Positions 33,494-43,122 of a DNA stretch of 64,000 nucleotides are shown in pieces. The translations under genes and the position numbers were made by a program. The notes below the pieces were generated by a model. It was not told the DNA's origin, did no database searches, and worked only from the letters and a program-made list of their open reading frames with translations. This stretch comes from JBDWFY01 sp039976075 (lineage in GTDB: Bacteria; Pseudomonadota; Alphaproteobacteria; Rhizobiales; Stappiaceae): NCBI GenBank assembly GCA_039976075.1, contig JBDWFY010000018.1, positions 186,001 through 250,000 on the forward strand, given 5' to 3'. Position 1 is the first letter of the stretch; every line of letters begins with the position of its first letter.

Positions 33494-34726
33494 TTACTTG
33501 CCAACGTTTTCAAGCCAGCCTTTTTCGATGGCTGAAATCCAGGAAGCCTGCAACTCCGGTAACGAGTGTTTGGCCAACTCCTTCGGATCGACGACGGCGG
33601 GATGTTTTTTGATGCCTGCAAACACGGCCTGCACTTCATCCGACGTCCGGTCCACCTCGATTGCCGGCTGCGTGCCCCAAACGTCTGGAAGCGCTTTTTG
33701 TGCCTGGGCCTCGCCGGACAACAACACGTTCTGCAACACCAGTGCTGCCGCCTTGTTGGGGGAGTTAAATGGAATGATGGTATAATTGGTATTGCCAATT
33801 GTTCCGTCAGTCAGGCCATAGCCTTTGGTGGTTGGCGGGAACGTTCCGTTTTCAATATTGATGCCAACGCCAGCCGGCTCGTAGTTGAAGGTCAGCGCCA
33901 CTTCCGAATTTGCATATAATTGCTCAAGCGCTGCTATCGACGCCGGGTATGTTTTGCCTTCCCGCCACAAATGAGGTTCCAGATCGTTCAGGATTTCCCA
34001 GGTCTTTGCTGCAGCTTCATCGTATTTTGCCTGGTCAAACGGCCCCAGAAGGTTTTCGACACCGCCAGCGGCATGATAAAATACATGTCGAACGAAAACA
34101 GAGCCGTTAAAATCAGGCGGCGCAGGATAGGTGAACTGTCCGGGATTGGCTTTTACCCATTCAATCAACTCACCGATCGAGCGAGGTGGGTTTTCGGTGC
34201 GGGCTGTATCATAGGCGAACGCAAATTGTGCGGTTGACCAGGGAACTTCGCACCCTTCGACCGGCACGCCGAAATCATTGGCGATGGCCGGGTTGTCCCA
34301 ATTTACCAACTTGTTGTTGGGAAGCGTTTCGGTATAACCGCAATAAGCGAGTTCACCCTGCTTCATGGTGCGGAAATTCTCGCCGTTTATCCAGATCATA
34401 TCAACCGACCCTTTATCGGTCACGCCAGCCTCTTTCTCACCCAAAACGATGTTTACCGCTTCGACCGTATCGGACAGTCCGACCCGGTTGAGAGTGATGT
34501 CATACTGGTCTTTCAGTATGCCGCCAATATATTCGGTGACATACTGATTGATCGAGTCCGAGCCGCCCCAGAGGAACCAGTTAACCTCTCCGCCCTTGGC
34601 TGCAGCAGTGATTTCTTCCCATGATTTGCCAATAAGCGACTCGCCGTCTGCCGTGTCAGCAGAGGCCGGATAGGACGACATCGATAATGTCGATGCCAAC
34701 AGGGCCGTCATCAGTAAGTGTCTCAT
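33494..34726 (-). CDS. YnjB-like ABC transporter substrate-binding protein
   Basis: A 410-residue periplasmic binding protein with a signal peptide (MRHLLMTALLASTLSMSSYPASA, cleavage after ASA). The mature part, LIGKSWEEITAAAKGGEVNWFLWGGSDSINQYV, then GSVDMIWINGENF and CGYTETLPN, is characteristic of the YnjB group of extracellular solute-binding proteins. Ligands of the YnjBCD group are not established. It lies 54 bp downstream of the nucleoside phosphorylase gene and upstream of the permeases on the same strand, so the ligand is presumably the sugar or nucleoside the operon degrades. Confidence 0.9.
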   Translation of the reverse strand: MRHLLMTALLASTLSMSSYPASADTADGESLIGKSWEEITAAAKGGEVNWFLWGGSDSINQYVTEYIGGILKDQYDITLNRVGLSDTVEAVNIVLGEKEAGVTDKGSVDMIWINGENFRTMKQGELAYCGYTETLPNNKLVNWDNPAIANDFGVPVEGCEVPWSTAQFAFAYDTARTENPPRSIGELIEWVKANPGQFTYPAPPDFNGSVFVRHVFYHAAGGVENLLGPFDQAKYDEAAAKTWEILNDLEPHLWREGKTYPASIAALEQLYANSEVALTFNYEPAGVGINIENGTFPPTTKGYGLTDGTIGNTNYTIIPFNSPNKAAALVLQNVLLSGEAQAQKALPDVWGTQPAIEVDRTSDEVQAVFAGIKKHPAVVDPKELAKHSLPELQASWISAIEKGWLENVGK

Positions 34727-34780
34727 GTATCCTCCCAGATATTGCTCAGTGGAATTACTGTGTCATTCGGTGCGTACATT

Positions 34781-35536
34781 CTAACGTAGGGCGTCAGCCT
34801 CCTTGGCCAATTGAAGTGCGACATCAAATACAATTTCGTTGGACCTTTTCAATGCCGCCGCTTCTTCATCGGAAAGTGGATCCATGAAGGTGCGTCCTCG
34901 CGGCAGGGCATCCCATACCGACAAAAGCGAAACAGTTGAGGCGCCAAAATACCGGCCGACCGCTATCACTGCGGACGTTTCCATATCCACGGACTCAAGG
35001 CCTTCGTCCATCCAGCCTTGGCAGATTTCGTCAGATTGAGCGAACAGACTTGGCCACGTCAGGTGATTTGCCCGTGCTGTTTTCACCTGCTTGTTTCGCA
35101 AATGTGTCTCTGCACGTGTCACCCAGTTCGGATCTGTATGGACAACAGATTCAGCCCCGTAAATCTGTGATATTCCATCTCTGGCGGCACACTGTTCGGG
35201 TAACATAACCATGCCGGTCGTGGTTGAAAGATCCAGAGTGCCGCATGTGCCGATCTGAACCATCAGCGGCGTTCCCAATTGTCCGAAAATGTGAGCGGGC
35301 TCGACAGCGCGAGCCGCACCATAGGCGCAACAGTAAACGACTTCTGTACCCTGCCATTGTCCGGCAAACATGTCGGGAAAATTCAACTCTCGCACATTCT
35401 CGAGATGAGACAAGCGATTTGCAGTCGCCTTTTCCCTCCACCATGTGCCTTCCAGAATCAACGCCGCCGGAGGGTTTCCATCGCCAAGCTCCAAAGCATG
35501 CCGCCAAATATCAGGATCATAATCCAGGATTGCCAT
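34781..35536 (-). CDS. Nucleoside phosphorylase (PNP/UDP family)
   Basis: A 251-residue protein of the PNP_UDP_1 family, which phosphorolyses nucleosides to base and pentose 1-phosphate. Visible are MVQIGTCGTLDLSTTTGMVMLP (phosphate-binding GTCG region), ARDGISQIYG, and the substrate-ribose motif SVDMETSAVIAVGRYFGASTVSLLSVWD, where the Met-Glu pair contacts ribose. Start: ATG 35536, 46 bp upstream of which is a promoter-like sequence; a TTG at 35581 is possible but has no ribosome-binding site. As the first gene of the 11-gene operon it points to nucleosides, or a nucleoside analogue such as methylthioadenosine, as the source of the sugar. Confidence 0.87.
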   Translation of the reverse strand: MAILDYDPDIWRHALELGDGNPPAALILEGTWWREKATANRLSHLENVRELNFPDMFAGQWQGTEVVYCCAYGAARAVEPAHIFGQLGTPLMVQIGTCGTLDLSTTTGMVMLPEQCAARDGISQIYGAESVVHTDPNWVTRAETHLRNKQVKTARANHLTWPSLFAQSDEICQGWMDEGLESVDMETSAVIAVGRYFGASTVSLLSVWDALPRGRTFMDPLSDEEAAALKRSNEIVFDVALQLAKEADALR

Positions 35537-35569
35537 TACACCGAAGGGTCCTTCAAATTTGTAGATACA

Positions 35570-35598
35570 ATTTGATTGCAATCATTTCACATTGTCAA
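35570..35598 (-). promoter_or_regulatory. Candidate promoter and 12-bp palindrome of the nucleoside-sugar operon
   Basis: On the minus strand TTGACA (35598-35593) and TCAAAT (35575-35570) are 17 bp apart. The perfect palindrome TGATTGCAATCA (35573-35584) overlaps the -10 region and spacer, a good position for a repressor. The following 336 bp to the next gene (35585-35920) show no gene I recognise. Confidence 0.55.
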
Positions 35599-35920
35599 GC
35601 AATCTCTGGGGATCACTTGACGCGTACCGGCACAATTTCCCGGAAGGCTCATGATGGGCACGCGCAATGACAACGCTGCCGATCCGCGCTGACCGGTGTG
35701 TCTCTCAAAAAACGGCTGCGCATGCAATCAATCGCTTGGGGTCCTGGAACGATGGAAACCGCGCAGCTTGTCCCGCTCGGTCGAGCCATGACCACATCTG
35801 TGTTCGAAGTCATGGATGCAGCCAATGAGCATAAAACCATTGGCCTCAAGCGGCAAATCCCCGTTGCTGTCGCGGTATTCCCGACCGACACAATTGCACC
35901 ACTAATTGCAAGCTTAAGTG

Positions 35921-36889
35921 CTAGCCGGGAGTTGGCGCGTGCGCCGCAAGCAAACCATCCGACTTCAGATCGGCCCAAAGCCCGATTGGTATGGTTGTAT
36001 CGAGCCATTGAAATGTCTGACGCAACTCATCTGCAGATCGAGCGCCAGGTATCACGGTTTTTACGACGGGGTGGGCGAGGCAAAACTGCAGTGCCGCAGC
36101 CGCAAGGGGCGTTTGGTGCTTCTTGCAGACTTCGCTGATATCGAAAACCCGACGCACGAGTTCCTCGGGGGCTTCGGCATAGTTCCACGTATTGCCTCCA
36201 GCAAGAATGCCACTGTTGTACGGTCCGCCGACGACGATCGATGTTCCCCGTTGCTCACAGGTGGGAAACAAGTTCTCAAGCGCATCCTGTTCGAGCAGAG
36301 TGTAGCGTCCGGCCAACAAAAAAACGTCCCAGTCTCCGTGTTCGAGTGTCCGGAGCGAGACGTCGATCTCATTCACACCAATGCCGATCGCCTTGATGTC
36401 ACCAGCCCGGCGCAATTCGTCCAATGCGCGATAACCGCCTGTCATTGCATCGTGAAAATGGCGGGCTTCTTCGTCTGGCTCAGGATGCGTGAACGTACCA
36501 ATGTCATGCAAAAACAGAACATCAATCCGGTCCATACCCAGTCTTTGAAGGCTGTCCTCATAAGACCGCATAATGCCATCGTAGCTGTAATCATAGACGT
36601 GGTGGAAGGGGAGACCCGCAGGCCAACCATGTTCAGAAGGGGTGTCCCAGGCGCCTTTTGCAAGCAAACGACCCACCTTGGTGGACAACATAATATCGGG
36701 GTGATCGCGAAGCGCATCACCGACTCGGCGCTCAGACAAACCAAAACCATAGAATGGAGCGGTGTCGAAATAGGTGATCCCGCCATCCAGCGCAACCTGC
36801 AGCAAGTCTCTGGCATCGGAGTCTGTCACTTTGTCAAGCAATCCACCGATCGGGGCGCATCCCATTCCCAACCTTGGCAGTTCAACCAT
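35921..36889 (-). CDS. L-fucose/D-threo-aldose 1-dehydrogenase-like aldo/keto reductase
   Basis: A 322-residue aldo/keto reductase of the group that includes D-threo-aldose 1-dehydrogenase (L-fucose/galactose dehydrogenase) and pyridoxal 4-dehydrogenase: LPRLGMGCAPIGGLLD, GITYFDTAPFYGFGLSERRVG with catalytic Asp and Tyr, MLSTKVGRLL with Lys, DRIDVLFLHDIG with His, GIGVNEID and VKTVIPGARSADEL. It would oxidise L-fucose or a related aldose to the 1,5-lactone with NAD(P). The ATG at 36889 has GAGGTGCGG upstream. It is divergent from the GntR gene and shares the palindromic operator at 36936-36951. Confidence 0.87.
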   Translation of the reverse strand: MVELPRLGMGCAPIGGLLDKVTDSDARDLLQVALDGGITYFDTAPFYGFGLSERRVGDALRDHPDIMLSTKVGRLLAKGAWDTPSEHGWPAGLPFHHVYDYSYDGIMRSYEDSLQRLGMDRIDVLFLHDIGTFTHPEPDEEARHFHDAMTGGYRALDELRRAGDIKAIGIGVNEIDVSLRTLEHGDWDVFLLAGRYTLLEQDALENLFPTCEQRGTSIVVGGPYNSGILAGGNTWNYAEAPEELVRRVFDISEVCKKHQTPLAAAALQFCLAHPVVKTVIPGARSADELRQTFQWLDTTIPIGLWADLKSDGLLAAHAPTPG

Positions 36890-36935
36890 TGTTCCGCACC
36901 TCGATATCATTCGGTTTCCTTTGCAGCGGTAAGAT

Positions 36936-36951
36936 TGTATATTAGTATGCA
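36936..36951. promoter_or_regulatory. GntR operator candidate 1
   Basis: TGTATATTAGTATGCA, a near-perfect 16-bp palindrome in the divergent fucose-dehydrogenase/gntR intergenic region, 8 bp before the gntR ATG. A second copy (12 of 16 identical) precedes the ABC importer genes at 38426-38441. Confidence 0.6.
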
Positions 36952-36958
36952 GGTGTCA

Positions 36959-37699
36959 ATGACGGACTATGCCGACAACGATGGCACCGGTGTAAGGGCA
37001 GACCAAATGAACGTTTCCGAGAACCTTAAACAACGAATCGTCGGGCAATCCATGACGGATCGCGTCTATGACGCAATTCTCGCGATGATCCTCAAGCTTG
37101 ATATCAAACCGCGCGAGAAGTTGTCCGAGATTCAGTTGTCGAAGGAGCTCGGCGTTAGTCGAACACCTGTCCGTGAGGCATTTCTTCGACTGGAAAGCCT
37201 GGGGCTTCTCGACATCGTGCCTCAGCGTGGAACAATTGTGGCGCCCATGCGAGATGCAGAGTTTCGCAAATCGCAGTTTATGCGGGAAGCTTTCGAATTG
37301 GCGCTGGTGCGCAGAGCTGTTGAGCTTGAGGACAACACTGAGCTTTGCAAAGCGCTTGATCGCGAGTTGAAGCTGCAGACGGTCCACTCAGAACTGGCTG
37401 ATGAAAATTCATTTTTCGAATCTGATGAAGCGTTTCATGAGGCCATCGCTGTTCATTGCGGGTTGGCGGAAATCTGGCCCGAAGTGCAACGTGTCAAGAT
37501 GCATATGGATCGGTTCCGATACGCAATCAGGTCGCAGCGCGAGACACCGACGATTCTGGATCAGCACCGAAGAATTGCAGAGGCAATTTGTAATCGCAAC
37601 GAAAGTGAAGCCTTGGCTGCAATGACCGTGCACTTGCGTCGCGCCAATCACCTGATCTCGGATGCGGCTAAAGAACACCCCGAATTTTTTGATATATAG
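36959..37699 (+). CDS. GntR-family (FadR/FCD) transcriptional regulator
   Basis: A 246-residue FadR-type regulator. The N-terminal winged helix reads MTDRVYDAILAMILKLDIKPREKLSEIQLSKELGVSRTPVREAFLRLESLGLLDIVPQRGTIVAP (about residues 27-92). The all-helical FCD effector domain (about 100-235) has the metal-binding Asp/His residues in SFFESDEAFHEAIAVHCG and FRYAIRSQRETPTILDQHRRIAEAI. Such regulators bind sugar acids or other carboxylates. The ATG at 36959 has AGGTG upstream; a much longer open frame starting near 35918 is not coding. Probable targets are its own/divergent promoter and the importer operon. Confidence 0.9.
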   Translation: MTDYADNDGTGVRADQMNVSENLKQRIVGQSMTDRVYDAILAMILKLDIKPREKLSEIQLSKELGVSRTPVREAFLRLESLGLLDIVPQRGTIVAPMRDAEFRKSQFMREAFELALVRRAVELEDNTELCKALDRELKLQTVHSELADENSFFESDEAFHEAIAVHCGLAEIWPEVQRVKMHMDRFRYAIRSQRETPTILDQHRRIAEAICNRNESEALAAMTVHLRRANHLISDAAKEHPEFFDI

Positions 37700-37714
37700 C
37701 AGTTAGTTAGCGGA

Positions 37715-38345
37715 ATTTGATCGCGCTGGATTCGGCTGTTTATATCGATCACTTCGCCATTAACAAATGTCGCTGGATCTGTCGGCGAACAAGTGACTGG
37801 ACTTCCCTCCTCGCCCGAAGCACATAGACGTCTTTTCGGGATTGATGCAGTTAGATTGAGTGCCGCTTCTCGTTTCTGAAGGCGCTGAGCAGCAGTCGGC
37901 CTGACCAAGACTGCAGGCCGTTTCAGCCAGCACCCCTTTGAATGGCCTGCGGATAACGAGGCAATATTGCTGCGCCCCTTAAATGCTGCGTCCGTGACCC
38001 TCTTTTATCATGCTGGAAAGCCGATGCTGACTCTTAAGTGCGCTTTCGAAATATTGCGCCATTGCGCGCCGAATGTCGGCAAGCAACGTTTCAAGGAACT
38101 TCCCGATGGTTATGCTTCCCGCATTATTGATAAACACGTGAACCGTTCCACAATCATTATCGATCTGCTCGCAGCATGGGTTGATGCCGTCTATTGAACT
38201 GAACTCGGTCACAAGCGGCTGGAAACGTTTACTCGACATCGCAGTTCATTGTTCCAGTCAGTCGCAGTGAATGTCCACTCCAGCGATAGGGCAGCCGTCG
38301 TTTGTCAACTGGTCAGCGGCAACGCGGCATTTTGATTCGGCGGCA
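37715..38345 (-). pseudogene. Decayed short-chain dehydrogenase gene
   Basis: Pieces of an SDR are recognisable on the minus strand in different frames: a degenerate cofactor region with RVAADQL and IAGVDI (about 38250-38345); VHVFINNAGSITIGKFLET and SMIKEGHGRSI (37979-38239), ending in a stop; and a C-terminal piece with GEEGSPVTCSPTDPATFVNGEVIDIN (about 37725-37830). The YxxxK active-site region is missing or scrambled and at least two frameshifts and one stop are present. It may be the lost 2-keto-3-deoxyfuconate-type dehydrogenase of the surrounding pathway. Confidence 0.75.
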
Positions 38346-38425
38346 CCTGGGAGAACGGCATAACGTCTGGTGTGCTTCTCGATGCTTCCGTGTATCCTTA
38401 CAATTGAGCTTGTCTGCCAGGAATA

Positions 38426-38441
38426 TGTATATTACCATACA
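38426..38441. promoter_or_regulatory. GntR operator candidate 2
   Basis: TGTATATTACCATACA, a 16-bp palindrome 61 bp upstream of the binding-protein ATG, similar to the one at 36936-36951. Confidence 0.6.
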
Positions 38442-38501
38442 AGTATAAACAGGGCACATTAGAAACTTGACGAGCTCGAAACCGGGAGGAAGTTTAGGAC
38501 A

Positions 38502-39530
38502 ATGACTAACATTAAAAAGCTATCAACCATGTGCGCCGCTGTGGCGGGACTGATGTTAGGGACAACCGCGGCTATGGCAGATTCCAGCACGCGGGTTGCG
38601 CTGGTTCCTGGCGGCCCGCATCCTTACTTCGCAGCGTGGGAACTGGCCGGGGCGGATGCCGCCAAGGATTTTGGTTTGGGAGCCGCAGACTACAAGGTTC
38701 CGCAAAAGTGGGAATTGAGCCTGCAGAACCAGATGCTCGAAAGCCTCGTGACTCAGGGTTACAATGCCTTTCTGGTCTTTCCTGGTGATCCTGTGGGCAC
38801 CGTGGCAATTGCTGATGAACTCGCTGCCACAGGCGCTCCTGTTATGGCGCTGGCAGGATGTCTGAAGGATCCTTCTCAAGCCGTCTTTTGCATGGGTACA
38901 GACACCGGCAATTCAGCTTACCTTGGAACAAAGGAACTGCTGGAGGTTCTCCCCAAAGGCGCAAAAATTGCTCATTTCACGGGCTTTTTGGTCGATCCGA
39001 ACACTCAGCTGAGGATCGATGCGGTCGAGAAGGCTGCCTCAGAAGGCGGTGCTGAAGTGATCCAGGTGATCGCGGATATCGACGCACCTGAGCCTGCAGA
39101 GGAAAAGATTAATGCCTATCTTGCCGCACATGCTGGTGAGGTTGACGGCATCATTACAACGGCATGGGTACCGGCAGTGGTCGCATCCAATGCGTTGCGA
39201 AAGATTGGTGACAAGCGCATCAAGATGGTTGGCATTGACCATGACGAGGTTGTCCTGGGTGCCATCAAGGACGGCTTCGTTCATGGAACAATGCTGCAGA
39301 ACCCTTACGGCCAGGGATACCTGGGTTCCTACGCAGCTGACCGCCTTCGTTCTGGCTGCACGGTTAAAGAAGACGCACCGTTCAAGTCGATTGCGCTGAC
39401 TGACAAGTTCATCGACAGCGGGACGGTCTTCGCAGGGGTCGATTCAGTCGACAACTATGTCAGTTCGATGCAGGATATCACCAAAGAAATCTTTGCGGGC
39501 TTCGAAGATACCTATCTCAATTGCGGCTAA
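38502..39530 (+). CDS. Ribose-type ABC transporter substrate-binding protein
   Basis: A 342-residue periplasmic sugar-binding protein (Peripla_BP_4, RbsB/XylF type) with a signal peptide (KKLSTMCAAVAGLMLGTTAAMA, cleavage after AMA). The mature protein begins with VALVPGGPHPYFAAWELAGADAAKDFG and includes GYNAFLVFPGDPVG, AHFTGFLVDPNTQLRIDAV, DGIITTAWVPAVVASNALRKIG and VGIDHDEVVLGAIKDG. It captures a sugar for the two permeases and ATPase downstream. GGGAGGA precedes the ATG, and a GntR-type palindrome lies in the promoter. A terminator-like hairpin follows the gene. Confidence 0.93.
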   Translation: MTNIKKLSTMCAAVAGLMLGTTAAMADSSTRVALVPGGPHPYFAAWELAGADAAKDFGLGAADYKVPQKWELSLQNQMLESLVTQGYNAFLVFPGDPVGTVAIADELAATGAPVMALAGCLKDPSQAVFCMGTDTGNSAYLGTKELLEVLPKGAKIAHFTGFLVDPNTQLRIDAVEKAASEGGAEVIQVIADIDAPEPAEEKINAYLAAHAGEVDGIITTAWVPAVVASNALRKIGDKRIKMVGIDHDEVVLGAIKDGFVHGTMLQNPYGQGYLGSYAADRLRSGCTVKEDAPFKSIALTDKFIDSGTVFAGVDSVDNYVSSMQDITKEIFAGFEDTYLNCG

Positions 39531-39540
39531 CAGCTGTCTT

Positions 39541-39567
39541 GGAGGAGCAACATTGCTCCTCCTTTTT
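39541..39567 (+). terminator. Attenuating terminator between binding-protein and permease genes
   Basis: GGAGGAGC pairs perfectly with GCTCCTCC around AACATT, followed by TTTTT, 11 bp after the binding-protein stop. It would let only part of the transcripts reach the permease genes. Confidence 0.85.
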
Positions 39568-39593
39568 CTCTGCACGGCAATCGGTAGTCGACA

Positions 39594-40634
39594 ATGTCCA
39601 ATATCGAAAACGAAAATGTGGCCGAACCCATGGCTGTGCCAAAACAGGGTCGCAGGTTCGACCCGGTCAAGCGTTTCCTGCTAAGCAATGAATTCGGGCT
39701 GATCGTCCTCATTGTTGTCTTTGCAATCATCTTCTCAACCGTTTCTCCGATGTTTCTGTCAAAGTTCAGCCTCTACGCGCTGGGTCGGACAGCGGCGGTC
39801 AATATTGTGATTGGCTTCTCGATGATGATCGTCATCGTCACCGGCGGTCTAAACCTTGCCGTGGGAGCGATTGGAGTCTGCGCGGCCATGGCCGGCGGTT
39901 GGTTGATGCAGGCGGTTGGCCTGCACTGGATACCGGCTTTGTTCGGCGGGCTGGCGATTGGCGGGCTCTTGGGTGCAATCAACGGCGTGGTGATCGTTCG
40001 AAGTGGCTTGCACAGTTTTGTGATTACACTTGCCACCATGAGCATCATGTTCGGCATCATGATTTTTCTGACGCAGGCGGAATCATATCGTGAGATTTCA
40101 CCGGCATTCACCGCGTTTGGTCGGATGAAGCTCTGGGGGGTTGTCCCGCCGATGCTGTTGGTAACAATCGGTATTGGTATCTTGCTTTGGGTCCTGTTTG
40201 CCTACGGATCGCTCGGCCGGCAAATCCTGGCGGCAGGAGCAAGTCCCAGCGCCGCTGAACTGTCCGGCATCCACGTCGATAGGATGATCGTCTGGTGTCA
40301 CGCCTTGTCCGGCATTCTTGCCGGCGTCGCCGGCTTCATGCTTGTCTCCCGAACCGGCGCTGCGATACCGTCCATGGCTGGCCAACTTGGGCAAGACTGG
40401 TTGTTGCCCGCATTCTTGGCTCCCGTGCTTGGTGGCACTCTTTTGACAGGAGGAAGAGTTTCAGTTCTGGGCACACTTCTGGGTGGTTTTCTCGTGACCA
40501 TGCTGACGAGCGGCCTTCTTCTGATGCAGGTGGGCGCCTTTTGGATGCAAACTTATCTCGGTCTTCTGTTGCTTCTGGCAGTTCTTCTTGATCTCGCCCG
40601 GCGCTCTTATTTGTCGAGGAACAAGCTGGTATGA
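39594..40634 (+). CDS. Ribose-type ABC transporter permease
   Basis: A 346-residue RbsC-like inner-membrane permease with 8-10 hydrophobic segments. Typical family segments are VNIVIGFSMMIVIVTGGLNLAVGAIGVCAAMAGG, GAINGVVIVRSGLHSFVITLATMSI, GRQILAAGASPSAAELSGIHVDRMIVWCHALSGILAGVAGFML and LPAFLAPVLGGTLLTGGRVSVLGTLLGGFLV. The ribosome-binding site is poor, in line with reduced expression after the hairpin. It overlaps the next permease gene by 4 bp. Confidence 0.93.
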   Translation: MSNIENENVAEPMAVPKQGRRFDPVKRFLLSNEFGLIVLIVVFAIIFSTVSPMFLSKFSLYALGRTAAVNIVIGFSMMIVIVTGGLNLAVGAIGVCAAMAGGWLMQAVGLHWIPALFGGLAIGGLLGAINGVVIVRSGLHSFVITLATMSIMFGIMIFLTQAESYREISPAFTAFGRMKLWGVVPPMLLVTIGIGILLWVLFAYGSLGRQILAAGASPSAAELSGIHVDRMIVWCHALSGILAGVAGFMLVSRTGAAIPSMAGQLGQDWLLPAFLAPVLGGTLLTGGRVSVLGTLLGGFLVTMLTSGLLLMQVGAFWMQTYLGLLLLLAVLLDLARRSYLSRNKLV

Positions 40635-41595
40635 AACGCGAGTTTTTGAATCAAGACTGGTTTGGTCCTTTCATTGTCACCGTATTGGCAGTCGTTATCG
40701 TGGGGGTACTGAAACCTTCGTTTCTATCGCCATTCAACATCCAGATCCTTTTGCTCGCGATCTCGGTCAATGCACTCGTGGCGTTTTCGCAGATGGTAAT
40801 CATCGCTATCGGGCAAATGAACCTTTCCGTGGGTGCTATCGGTGGACTCGCTGCAATTTCGTTTGCCGGAATGATGGAAATTTGGGGAATACCCTGGCCT
40901 CTTGCCGCAACCCTTTCACTAGGGATCGGTTTGCTCGCGGGGCTCACGAACGGCTTGCTCTGTGCCTATACGGGCATTTCGGCATTTGTCATTACGCTGG
41001 CAACCCTATCCATCTATAAGGGCATAAACCTTGGCATTACCGAAGCGCAGCCATTTTACAATATTCCGGAAGTCGTAAAATGGCTGGGCAACGCGACCAT
41101 GGTCGGGCCGATACCCTGGCTTGTCGTTCCGTTTGTGCTGTCTGCTGTTGCTCTATGGTACCTGTTGTTTCGACTGCCGCTCGGCCGTTCGGTTCTCGCG
41201 GTCGGAGGAAACAACCATGCGGCAGAACTGTCCGGCATCTCCGTGCCTCGAATTGTTGTATTTGCCCACTCGGTATCGGGTCTACTCGCCGCCATGGCCG
41301 GGATAATGCTTGTTGCCCGGCTACAACTGGGCCAGCCAAGCATCGGCGACGATTGGCTTATCCTCAGCTTTGCCGCACCGATTATCGGCGGTGCTGTTCT
41401 GACCGGTGGACGGGTTAGTGTGGGCGGCACCTGTTGCGGCGTTGCGATTGTGGCGATCATCACCCAGGTCCTGGTGCTGTTCAACATTGACCCTTTCCTG
41501 GTTCAAGTCGTCCTGGGCGGATTGATACTCTGGGCTGTTAGTGTGAACCGCATCCGTGAAGTTAGGGGGCAGCGCAAAGTCGCTGCTGGTGCGTG

Positions 41596-41596
<1 letters not shown>
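40631..41596 (+). CDS. Ribose-type ABC transporter permease
   Basis: A 321-residue RbsC-like permease paired with the preceding one: FSQMVIIAIGQMNLSVGAIGGLAAISFAG, GLLAGLTNGLLCAYTGISAFVITLATLSIYKG, GRSVLAVGGNNHAAELSGISVPRIVVFAHSVSGLLAAMAGIML and ILSFAAPIIGGAVLTGGRVSVGGTCCG. The heterodimeric membrane domain is typical of carbohydrate uptake transporter family 2. It overlaps both the first permease gene (4 bp) and the ATPase gene. Confidence 0.93.

Positions 41597-43118
<1,522 letters not shown>

Positions 43119-43122
<4 letters not shown>

Noticed and set aside
35698..36138. Open frame upstream of and overlapping the aldo/keto reductase gene on the plus strand
   Set aside because: No recognisable domain, no good ribosome-binding site, and half of it is antisense to a clear reductase gene.
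35918..36958. Long N-terminal extension of the GntR gene
   Set aside because: It runs antisense to the reductase gene; the GntR DNA-binding domain begins after the ATG at 36959, which has its own ribosome-binding site.
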